Source of the DNA: Pseudomonadota bacterium
GTDB lineage: Bacteria; Pseudomonadota; Alphaproteobacteria; Rhizobiales; Xanthobacteraceae
Length of the DNA stretch: 6,123 nucleotides
Direction: 5' to 3'
Assembly: GCA_021779635.1 (NCBI GenBank)
Contig: JAJYAH010000414.1
Location: forward strand, 1-6,123
Positions 1-6,123 of this stretch are shown here, in pieces. The position numbers and the translations under genes are program-made. The notes under the pieces are model-generated. The model did not search any database. It saw only the letters and a program-made list of their open reading frames with translations, and had not been told where the DNA came from. The first letter of the stretch is position 1, and each line of letters begins with the position of its first letter.

Positions 1-483
1 AGACGTGAGCGGCCTGAGACCCGTATTGTGCTGTGCGAACCTGCCAATGCCCAACTGGTCAACAGCGGTACCACTCAGAAGCGCACTGCCGGCGGCGCAC
101 CGGCGGCCAGCCATCCGGCATGGGAGTCGCATCCAATCCAGGGCTGGACGCCGGATTTCATTCCAGCCGTGCTGCAAGAGGCGATCGATTCTAGATTCTA
201 TGACGAGATCGTGCCGGTCGCCGGCGCCGAAGGCATGACCTGGACGAGGAACCTCGCACAGAAGGAAGGGATCTTCACGGGGATTTCCGGAGGATCAACC
301 TTCGCGGTCGCGCGTCGGGTCGCTGAACGTTCGCCGGTCGGCTCCGTCATCCTGTGCATGTTGCCCGACACGGGAGAGCGCTACCTCAGCACACCGCTGT
401 TCGATTCCATTGCAGCGGAGATGAATGAAGAGGAACTTGCGCTGTCGCACTCGACCCCGAGTTGCCAATTCGCAGCTGCTTGA
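1..483 (+). CDS. Cysteine synthase family PLP-dependent enzyme, C-terminal part (5' end outside window)
   Basis: The reading frame is open from the first base, so only the last 160 residues are visible and the start codon lies upstream. The family (fold type II PLP enzymes, CysK/CysM type) replaces the acetyl group of O-acetylserine, or a similar leaving group, with sulfide or another nucleophile to give cysteine or a beta-substituted alanine, in the cytoplasm. Visible family motifs are the strand ETRIVLCEPANA (codons 6-17), the HPIQGWTPDFIP segment that forms the rim of the active site, the glycine-rich GISGGS (nt 280-297), and LPDTGERYLST (nt 361-393), which lies near the PLP pyridine ring in this family. 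The PLP lysine is in the missing N-terminal part. The end looks complete, with an acidic EMNEEELALS tail typical of one proteobacterial subgroup. The decarboxylase gene starts 10 nt after the stop, so co-transcription is likely. The family is clear. Whether the substrate is sulfide (true cysteine synthase) or another nucleophile cannot be told from this fragment. Confidence 0.93.
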   Translation, partial: RRERPETRIVLCEPANAQLVNSGTTQKRTAGGAPAASHPAWESHPIQGWTPDFIPAVLQEAIDSRFYDEIVPVAGAEGMTWTRNLAQKEGIFTGISGGSTFAVARRVAERSPVGSVILCMLPDTGERYLSTPLFDSIAAEMNEEELALSHSTPSCQFAAA

Positions 484-493
484 GCCCGCGGCA

Positions 494-2038
494 ATGCAAG
501 AACCAGCTTGCCAGACGGGCAAGGCCCTGGAAGAGACGCTCGATCCCGAAGACTGGACCGACATACGAGCTGTCGCACACCAGGCCGTTGACGATGCGAT
601 CGAATATCTGCGCGACGTTCGCGATCGCCCGGTCTGGCGGGACATGCCCGGTGAGATCAGGAGGACATTCGAGACGCCCCTGCCCCGCTCGCCCGCTCCG
701 ATCTCGACCGTTTACCGGGAGGTCACCGACGCCGTGATGACCTACCCAATGGGCAACATCCATCCGCGCTTCTGGGCCTGGTACATGGGGTCGAGCAACT
801 TCACCGGTGCGCTGGCCGACTTCCTGGCGGCGGTCCAGGGCTCCAACCTTGGCGGCGGCAATCACGCAGCCGCGAAGATGGATGAGCAGGTCGTCGACTG
901 GTGCAAGGAGATGATCGGCTTTCCCGCGTCGGCCAGCGGCACGCTCGTCAGCGGCGGATCGATGGCCAACACCATCGCCTTGATCGTCGCGCGCAACGTC
1001 AAGGCCGGCGTCGACGTGCGCGAACGTGGGGTGGCGGCCATCGAGAGGCCGCTCCGATTCTATGCCTCGGAACAGGTCCATAGCTGCCATCGCAAGGCGA
1101 TCGAAGCGATGGGGCTCGGAAATTGCGCGCTTGAGCGCATCCCGACCGGGAACGATCTTCGCGTCGACCTTGGTGCGCTCCGCATCGCAATCGCGCGAGA
1201 CCGCACTGCGGGCCTCCAGCCGGCCTGCCTGATCGGAAACGCCGGCACCGTCAACACCGGCGCAATTGATGATCTTCAGGCGCTTGCAGATCTGGCGGCG
1301 CAAGAAAACCTCTGGTTCCATGTCGACGGGTGCATCGGTGCGCTAATCGCCCTCGCGCCGGAAAACGCCCATCTCGTTCGCGGCCTGGCGCGCGCTGATT
1401 CCGTGGCGCTTGACCCGCACAAGTGGCTGCACGCACCCTTCGAAGTCGGATGCGTCCTGGTTCGCGACGCAGCAGCCCATCTGGCGAGCTTCTCGGTGGC
1501 GCAGGAATATCTGGAAAGGGCACCGCGCGGCATTGCCTCCGCAGAATGGCTCTATGAATACGGCCTGCAGACGAGCCGCGGCTTTCGCGCATTGAAAGTC
1601 TGGATGGCACTTAAGGAACACGGAGCCGACAAATTCGGGCGGCTCATTGATCAGAACATCGCGCAAGGCCATTACCTCGACGGATTGATCGCCTCGGAGC
1701 CGCTCCTCGAAAGCGTCGTACCGGCGACGATCAATATTGTTTGTTTTCGTTATCATCCACCAGGCCTCGACGAAGCTACCCTAAAGCATCTCAATGTCGA
1801 GATCATGATACGGCTGCAAGAGGACGGCATCGCCGCCATTTCCGACACGACTATTTGCGGCAAACACTGTTTGCGGGTTGCGATCAACAACCATCGCACG
1901 CGGCGCTCCGACCTCGACCTTCTGGTGCGCGAGGTTGTTCGTCTCGGGCGGGAAATTGCGATCCGGAATGACAGCGGAGGCAGCCGGCAAGACTGGACGC
2001 AAACGGAGGGAGGATCGCGAAGCAACGCGCGAACATGA
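494..2038 (+). CDS. Group II PLP-dependent amino acid decarboxylase (aromatic-L-amino-acid/glutamate decarboxylase superfamily)
   Basis: The 514-residue cytoplasmic fold type I PLP enzyme has the usual length of bacterial DDC-family proteins. Visible landmarks, numbered from this start: the N-terminal TLDPEDW...VDDAIEYL helix typical of the family, NIHPRFWAWYMGS (88-100), the cofactor-phosphate segment VSGGSMANT (152-160), SEQVHS with the His that stacks on the PLP ring (H196), GNAGTVNTGAID (248-259), HVDG with the Asp that pairs with the pyridine nitrogen (D278), and DPHKW with the Schiff-base lysine (K310, codon 1421-1423). All catalytic elements are therefore present. The family decarboxylates L-amino acids to amines, and a few members instead carry out oxidative deamination or aldehyde formation. 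The substrate (aromatic amino acid, glutamate, diaminobutyrate or other) cannot be read from the sequence. ATG 494 is chosen because the recognisable homology begins just after it. An in-frame ATG at 425 would add 23 mostly basic residues and overlap the upstream gene by 59 nt. The ribosome binding site is weak at both. The last 20 or so residues are polar and probably disordered. The stop overlaps the next start (ATGA). Confidence 0.9.
   Translation: MQEPACQTGKALEETLDPEDWTDIRAVAHQAVDDAIEYLRDVRDRPVWRDMPGEIRRTFETPLPRSPAPISTVYREVTDAVMTYPMGNIHPRFWAWYMGSSNFTGALADFLAAVQGSNLGGGNHAAAKMDEQVVDWCKEMIGFPASASGTLVSGGSMANTIALIVARNVKAGVDVRERGVAAIERPLRFYASEQVHSCHRKAIEAMGLGNCALERIPTGNDLRVDLGALRIAIARDRTAGLQPACLIGNAGTVNTGAIDDLQALADLAAQENLWFHVDGCIGALIALAPENAHLVRGLARADSVALDPHKWLHAPFEVGCVLVRDAAAHLASFSVAQEYLERAPRGIASAEWLYEYGLQTSRGFRALKVWMALKEHGADKFGRLIDQNIAQGHYLDGLIASEPLLESVVPATINIVCFRYHPPGLDEATLKHLNVEIMIRLQEDGIAAISDTTICGKHCLRVAINNHRTRRSDLDLLVREVVRLGREIAIRNDSGGSRQDWTQTEGGSRSNART
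2005..2013 (+). promoter_or_regulatory. Shine-Dalgarno-like purine run, oddly spaced before the cyclase gene
   Basis: GGAGGGAGG is a strong anti-SD match inside the end of the decarboxylase gene, but it ends 21 nt before ATG 2035 and 27 nt before the second in-frame ATG at 2041. That is too far for ordinary spacing. No in-frame ATG, GTG or TTG lies closer to it, because the intervening codons begin with ATC and GCG. The start is more likely used through termination-reinitiation at the ATGA overlap, with this run perhaps holding the ribosome nearby. It may also be chance, since it encodes Thr-Glu-Gly-Gly of the decarboxylase tail. Confidence 0.3.
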
Positions 2039-5000
2039 CCATGGATGTGGGCGAGTGGCTGGGAAGTATCGGTCTCGGACAATACCAGGCCGCCTTTCGC
2101 GATAACGAGGTCGACGACGAGGTCCTTCGGACCCTGACAGCCGACGATCTGAAAGATCTCGGCGTAACGCTCGTCGGACACCGTCGCAAGATTATGACTG
2201 CGATCGCGGGGCTGTCGGCTTCGGCTGCGCATTCCCATGCGTTTGCGGACACGAGGCTCACGCCGCCTGCCGCAGCCACAATTCAGGTTGCGCCAGAGCG
2301 CCGCCAACTGACAGTTTTGTTCTGCGACCTGGTGGGTTCAACGGCCATGTCCGCTCGCCTTGACCCCGAAGACATGCGGGAAGTCATTCGAGATTATCAG
2401 GACGTCTGCACCACCGTGGTTGCGCGCTACGACGGTTTCGTCGCCAAGTTCATGGGTGACGGCGTGCTTGCCTATTTCGGCTTTCCCCGGGCCCACGAGG
2501 ATGACGCGGAGCGCGCCGTGCGGGCCGGGCTCGATCTGACCGATGCGGTCGCCGCGCTCGGAACGCGGGACAGAGACGCCTTGAAGACGCGCATCGGCAT
2601 AGCGACCGGAATAGTCGTGGTCGGCGACCTTGTCGGTCAAGGCTCGGCTCAAGAGCAGGCGGTCGTCGGCGATACGCCAAACCTTGCGGCGCGCCTGCAG
2701 ACGCGCGCAGAGCCCGGCGCCGTCCTCATAGCCGACCAGACTCGCCGACTTCTCGGTGACACATTCGAGCTGGCCTCGTTGGATCTGAACGATGTGAAGG
2801 GATTCGATACACCGATCCATGCGTGGACGGTCTTGCGCGAAGCCGAAACGGAAAGCCGCTTCGAAGCGTCGCGATCCAACCAGATGACGCCGTTCATTGG
2901 TCGCGAGCCCGAAGTTGCGCTACTTGTCGAGCGATGGAAGGACGCATGCGCGGGCGAAGGCAAGGTTGCCTTGCTCTCGGGCGAGGCCGGCATCGGCAAG
3001 TCGCGCATTTTGACCAGCTTGCGCGAACGCGTCGCCGATGAACGGCATCTGACGATCCGCTACCAATGCTCTCCACACCACGTGAACGATGCTTTCTACC
3101 CGATTGTCAGTCAAATCTGGCGAGCCGCAGAGTTTACGACTGAAGAGGCCCCCGAGGCACGACTTGCAAAGCTCGAGGGCATGGCTCGCCGATCGCGGCT
3201 CGAGCCGGCGGAGGTCGTTCCGTTCGTGGCCTCGCTCTGCTCGGTTCCTTTCGACGGGCACTATCCTCCGCTTGAGATGTCGCCTCCCGAACAGAAGGAG
3301 CGTCTGATCGCGGCCCTACTTGCGCTCTTTGAAGGCCTCACCCTAGAAGCACCATTGCTCGCGCTATTGGAAGACGCTCATTGGATCGACCCCACCTCGC
3401 TAGAGGTGTTCAATCGACTGGTCGATCGGGTGCCGAAATTGCGTGTGTTCTTAATCATTACGTATCGCCCCGAATTCGTCCCGCCATGGCTTGGCCAAGG
3501 CCATGTCTACTCGCTGGCGCTAAGCCGCTTCGGACGACGCCACGCCCTCGCCATGATCGGTCGCGTTGCCGGCGGCAGAAGCTTGCCGGCCGAAGTTCTA
3601 GAACAGATTGTCGCCAAGACCGACGGCGTTCCCCTTTTTGTCGAGGAACTGACGAAGACCGTGCTCGAGTCCGGACTTCTGCGCGAACAGAACGGATCGT
3701 ACATCCTCGCCTCGACGCTCACGCCGCTCGCGATTCCGTCGACGCTCCAAGACTCTTTGATGGCGCGCCTCGATCGTCTGGCCCCCATCAAGGAGATCGC
3801 GCAGATCGGAGCGACCATCGGCCGCGAATTTCCCTATGACCTCCTGGAAGCGGTCGCGCCCAATCAGGGCGGCACGCTCCAAGATGCACTCGCTCAGTTG
3901 GTCGCCGCAGGCCTGATCTTCAGTCATGGGATACCGCCCGACTCGAGCTACACGTTCAAGCATGCGCTTGTGCAGGATACGGCCTACGCGACGCTGCTCA
4001 AGAGCCGGAGGCAGCAGTTGCATCAGCGCATCGCCGAAAGCCTTCGTGATCGGTTTCCGGAGCGGGCTGATCGTGAGCCTGGGATAGTGGCGCATCACTT
4101 CACGCGGGCAGGGCTACCGAAAGCGGCAATCGAGTGGTGGGGTCGCGCCGGCGACCGCGCGATGCGCCGCTTCGCGAACGACGAAGCGGCTCTCAGCTAT
4201 GCAAACGGCCTGAACCTGATGACCGACCTGCCGGCTGGTGAGGAGCGCAATCGCCAGGAACTGGCGCTCCGACTCGCGCTGGGTCCGGCGCTGCTTGCCG
4301 CACGAGGCTATGCGTCGAACGAGGTTGAACGAAATTATCAAGAAGCAAGCCGCTTGGCCGAAGCCTTGTCCGACAGAGAGGCCGTGTTTACGAGTGCGCG
4401 CGGACAGTGGCATTACCTCTACGACCGGAGCCAACTTGATCGCGCGCTGGCGCTGGCTGAGCGGCTGCGCGTCCTTGGGACGGAGGATTTGAGCGCCGAA
4501 AAGAGCAGCCTCGCGTTCCGCGCGGTCGGCTCGACACTCATGAGCAAAGGTCAATTCGCCCGCGCGATCGAGGCTTTCGAACGCTGCATCGCGCATGGCG
4601 GCCAAACACCCGTCGGCGCTTCTTTCGCACATCATGGCGAGGAACCGCACATCGTCGCGCTGCAATACAAGGGATTGTCCCTCGCAGTTCGCGGCTATGC
4701 CGATTCTGGTTTGGCATCGGCGCAATCAGCGCTCTCGCTGGCCAAGACCTTGAACTTCCCGTTGATGGTCGCCTTCGCATCGACTGCAGTCGGCATGGTG
4801 TTGATGCTGCGGCGAGAATATCGGCCCTGCGCCGCTCTCGTGCGACAGCAGATCGACTTTTGCTCGGAACAGGGCTTCATTTTCTGGTCCGCTGCGCACG
4901 AAATTCTTCACGGCGCCACGCGAGCCTGTCTCGACAGAGACCCGGAGGGCCTCACACAGTTGGAAGAAGGTATCGGGAGCTGGAAGAAGACCGGCGCAGC

Positions 5001-5412
5001 GCTTCACGTCCCGACCTGGTCGTCCTATCTAGCCGAAGCAGCACTCTGCGTTGGTGACATCGGCCTCGCGGAGGAGGCAGTACTGCGCGGGATCGCGACG
5101 TTCGAAGAGTCCGGCGACGCCTTCGCACTCGCAGATCTGAAAAGGCTCGCCGGTCGGATATTGCTCAGACAAGGTCTTCGCGACCGCGCCCGCTGCGAAT
5201 TCGAAGCGGCCATGGACATCGCGCGGCGGCAGGACGCTGGACTATATCTGCTGCGGTCTGCTCGCGACCTCGCGCAGCTCATCACCGATGACGGCGACGC
5301 AGTTACTGCGCAAGGTATTTTGTTGCCGGTCGCCGAGAGCATCGTGGAATTTCGGAGCGGGCCCGACTTTCAGGAAGCGGAGGCGCTGCTCTCCACCCAA
5401 GCGCCAAGTTAA
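2035..5412 (+). CDS. SAM domain - class III adenylate/guanylate cyclase - STAND (AAA-type) NTPase - TPR signalling protein
   Basis: The 1125-residue protein has no signal peptide or membrane segment and is probably cytoplasmic. Domains in order: a SAM (sterile alpha motif) domain at about 4-60 (VGEWLGSIGLGQYQAAF, then LGVTLVGHRRKIM); an Ala/Pro linker at 61-87; a class III cyclase domain at about 90-267; a STAND/AAA_16 NTPase at about 285-690; and an alpha-helical TPR-like region at about 690-1120. Cyclase residues: metal aspartates D98 (FCDLVGST) and D142 (MGDG), substrate lysine K138, base-recognition aspartate D213, and transition-state N216 and R220 (NLAAR). This complete set predicts an active cyclase, and Lys plus Asp favours ATP to cAMP. 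The NTPase has Walker A GEAGIGKS (316-323), a Walker B-like LLALLEDAHWIDP (441-453), TYRPEF (476-481) and GVPLFVEELTKTV (531-543). The order resembles soluble adenylyl cyclase and MalT-type STAND proteins, in which ligand or partner binding by the C-terminal repeats controls the NTPase. The start codon overlaps the decarboxylase stop by 4 nt, which indicates co-translation. ATG 2041 is an alternative start two codons later. The family call is firm. The ligand, the partners and cyclase activity are inferred. Confidence 0.94.
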   Translation: MTMDVGEWLGSIGLGQYQAAFRDNEVDDEVLRTLTADDLKDLGVTLVGHRRKIMTAIAGLSASAAHSHAFADTRLTPPAAATIQVAPERRQLTVLFCDLVGSTAMSARLDPEDMREVIRDYQDVCTTVVARYDGFVAKFMGDGVLAYFGFPRAHEDDAERAVRAGLDLTDAVAALGTRDRDALKTRIGIATGIVVVGDLVGQGSAQEQAVVGDTPNLAARLQTRAEPGAVLIADQTRRLLGDTFELASLDLNDVKGFDTPIHAWTVLREAETESRFEASRSNQMTPFIGREPEVALLVERWKDACAGEGKVALLSGEAGIGKSRILTSLRERVADERHLTIRYQCSPHHVNDAFYPIVSQIWRAAEFTTEEAPEARLAKLEGMARRSRLEPAEVVPFVASLCSVPFDGHYPPLEMSPPEQKERLIAALLALFEGLTLEAPLLALLEDAHWIDPTSLEVFNRLVDRVPKLRVFLIITYRPEFVPPWLGQGHVYSLALSRFGRRHALAMIGRVAGGRSLPAEVLEQIVAKTDGVPLFVEELTKTVLESGLLREQNGSYILASTLTPLAIPSTLQDSLMARLDRLAPIKEIAQIGATIGREFPYDLLEAVAPNQGGTLQDALAQLVAAGLIFSHGIPPDSSYTFKHALVQDTAYATLLKSRRQQLHQRIAESLRDRFPERADREPGIVAHHFTRAGLPKAAIEWWGRAGDRAMRRFANDEAALSYANGLNLMTDLPAGEERNRQELALRLALGPALLAARGYASNEVERNYQEASRLAEALSDREAVFTSARGQWHYLYDRSQLDRALALAERLRVLGTEDLSAEKSSLAFRAVGSTLMSKGQFARAIEAFERCIAHGGQTPVGASFAHHGEEPHIVALQYKGLSLAVRGYADSGLASAQSALSLAKTLNFPLMVAFASTAVGMVLMLRREYRPCAALVRQQIDFCSEQGFIFWSAAHEILHGATRACLDRDPEGLTQLEEGIGSWKKTGAALHVPTWSSYLAEAALCVGDIGLAEEAVLRGIATFEESGDAFALADLKRLAGRILLRQGLRDRARCEFEAAMDIARRQDAGLYLLRSARDLAQLITDDGDAVTAQGILLPVAESIVEFRSGPDFQEAEALLSTQAPS

Positions 5413-5432
5413 GACCTGCTCAAGCGCCCGTG

Positions 5433-5516
5433 CCCAACGTTTGGGTCCGCTTCGGGGGCATTAGCGGAATCCGCACAATGCTCTTCCCCAGGTGCGCGTT
5501 AGCACCGGAAGCGGAC
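5433..5516. repeat. Nested inverted repeats after the cyclase gene (GTCCGCTTC/GAAGCGGAC pair)
   Basis: GTCCGCTTC at 5445-5453 is the exact reverse complement of GAAGCGGAC at 5508-5516. After one mismatch the pairing continues for two more bases (5455-5456 with 5505-5506). Inside lie a short palindrome GCGGAATCCGC (5464-5474) and a clean hairpin GGTGC-GCGTTA-GCACC (5491-5506), which partly competes with the long-range pairing. Immediately before is CCCAA-CGT-TTGGG (5433-5445). The element begins about 20 nt after the cyclase stop, where a transcription end or mRNA-stabilising structure would be expected, but no T-run follows, so it is not a canonical intrinsic terminator. A dispersed intergenic repeat is an alternative. 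From memory, similar GTCCGCTT...GCGGAC stretches recur in Bradyrhizobium intergenic DNA, which I cannot verify here. Confidence 0.45.
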
Positions 5517-5529
5517 ACAGGTCGTCACA

Positions 5530-5676
5530 TCGTAGCGTTTAAACTACGACAGGTTACGCTGCGGTGACCGGATCAAGGCGAAGCCGCGAAATCGCTTGAT
5601 ATTCGAGGCTCAAGAGAATGTCAGTACAGCATTTGGTACTGCACGGATAACGGCTATCAGATTTAACTACTGATAG
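5530..5676. other. Run of five short stem-loops, possible structured RNA or operon-end structure
   Basis: Five non-overlapping hairpins follow one another. TCGTAG/CTACGA (5530-5535 with 5544-5549) has an 8-nt loop. GGTTAC/GTGACC (5552-5557 with 5564-5569) has one G-T pair and a 6-nt loop. CTTGA/TCAAG (5595-5599 with 5610-5614) has a 10-nt loop. CAGTAC/GTACTG (5622-5627 with 5636-5641) has an 8-nt loop. CTATCAG/CTGATAG (5654-5660 with 5670-5676) has a 9-nt loop. The last is followed eight bases later by TTTT (5685-5688 on the + strand). I recognise no tRNA, riboswitch or known small RNA. The strand is not determined, because short stems fold on either strand. Some of these stems could arise by chance, so an RNA gene is only a possibility. 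Confidence 0.3.
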
Positions 5677-6123
5677 AGCTACGCTTTTAGACCCGTTCCA
5701 GTCCATCATGGGTGCCGTGGCAAATTTCCAGCGCAAGTCATAAATTTAATTAGGCCATTTTATCTTCAGTCGATCCCGTATGCGTGATGGACCGAGTGAC
5801 AATTGGTTCGACCAGCTTTCCGAAGATTGCTCCTTCTAGGACCATAAGGGTCAGAATTGGAAGCGAAAATCGCCCCTCTCGGATTCTCAGCGCACACGAC
5901 CCGGCGCGTACGCACACCTCCCGCAAAACGCATGTCAGCCTCGTACACTTAAATTGCGAGCATCGATCCCGCTTTGCGAGAGCTATCGGCTGCCGATCGC
6001 GGCTTCTCGATTTGTCGAGGACGCCCACGAACCTTCGAAGGCACCCTTGTCTTGTCGGTGGACGGCTGACCACTTGGCGGCGCTTCAAGAGTGCGCCAAG
6101 AGCCGCCTCCTCCTCCATCTGCG

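Larger units (their letters stand above)
5413..6123. other. Long stretch without a supportable gene
   Basis: This is 711 nt after the cyclase stop. Its left part holds the inverted repeats described separately. From about 5600 to 5960 the base composition is clearly more AT-rich than the genes, with runs such as TAAATTTAATTAGG near 5741. Towards the right edge two long frames are open: a minus-strand frame 6118-5750 (122 codons) and a plus-strand frame from ATG 5787 to the window end (112 codons, no stop). They share the same third-position columns, of which roughly 60% are G or C by hand count, below the strongly GC-biased third positions of the three real genes. Neither has a ribosome binding site or a protein motif I know. 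Further short inverted repeats occur at 5985-5997 (ATCGG/CCGAT), 6006-6019 (CTCGA/TCGAG) and 6073-6100 (CTTGGCG/CGCCAAG). It may be decayed or acquired DNA. I see no promoter that I could defend. Confidence 0.6.

Noticed and set aside
425..493. Upstream in-frame ATG 425 as the decarboxylase start
   Set aside because: The added 23 residues are basic and unlike the family N-terminus and would overlap the cysteine-synthase-like gene by 59 nt. ATG 494 begins just before the recognisable family sequence. It remains possible, because GCGGAG lies 4 nt before ATG 425.
386..1321. Minus-strand open frame of 311 codons opposite the decarboxylase
   Set aside because: It lies fully opposite a clearly homologous gene, has Arg/Gly/Asp-rich low-information content and shows no domain. 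Such antisense frames are expected in high-GC genes with GC-biased third positions.
4114..4725. Minus-strand open frame of 203 codons opposite the TPR region of the cyclase gene
   Set aside because: It is a shadow of the + strand gene with no recognisable motif or start signal.
5430..5506. Integron attC-like site (GCCCAAC at 5432-5438 followed by GTT-containing arm)
   Set aside because: No matching GTTRRRY core was found at the other end, there is no integrase in view, and the palindromes are not arranged as in attC.
5641..5700. Intrinsic terminator from the CTATCAG/CTGATAG hairpin and TTTT
   Set aside because: The four T bases come eight bases after an AT-rich 7-bp stem. That is too far and too weak for a standard Rho-independent terminator.
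5750..6118. Minus-strand open frame of 122 codons in the non-coding tail
   Set aside because: There is no ribosome binding site visible, no motif, no codon bias, and an equally long + strand frame exists from 5787 to the edge over the same bases. It is not supportable as a gene.
5413..6123. CRISPR array, tRNA gene or insertion sequence
   Set aside because: There are no regularly spaced direct repeats, no cloverleaf with conserved T-loop bases, and no transposase or terminal inverted repeats with target duplication that I can see.

Overview
The window reads as a high-GC proteobacterial chromosome, most likely an alphaproteobacterium of the Rhizobiales (Bradyrhizobium-like). That assignment is inference. 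It rests on GC-rich third codon positions, on the style of the three proteins, and on the large SAM-cyclase-NTPase-TPR protein, a type I associate with soil rhizobia. No rRNA or other taxonomic marker is present.

Layout. Positions 1-483 hold the C-terminal 160 residues of a cysteine-synthase-like (fold type II) PLP enzyme whose start lies outside the window. Ten bases later, at 494-2038, comes a complete group II (fold type I) PLP-dependent amino acid decarboxylase. Its stop overlaps the start of the third gene in an ATGA (2035-2038). That gene (2035-5412) encodes an 1125-residue soluble signalling protein: SAM domain, class III nucleotide cyclase domain with all catalytic residues, STAND/AAA-type NTPase and a long TPR-like helical C-terminus. 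All three are on the + strand and packed like an operon that begins upstream.

Positions 5413-6123 hold no gene I can support. The first part (about 5433-5680) is unusually rich in short inverted repeats. It includes a GTCCGCTTC/GAAGCGGAC pair enclosing a smaller hairpin, then five short stem-loops in a row. The stretch from about 5600 to 5960 is visibly more AT-rich than the genes. Long open frames on both strands near the right edge have no codon bias, ribosome binding site or recognisable motif.

How the parts may work together (inference): the two PLP enzymes could act in sequence, with a beta-substituted alanine made by the first and decarboxylated by the second. The cyclase-STAND protein, translationally coupled to the decarboxylase, could then sense a ligand or partner and signal through cAMP. 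I see nothing that proves a new system. The coupling of the decarboxylase to the cyclase and the hairpin-rich 3' region are the most worthwhile leads.
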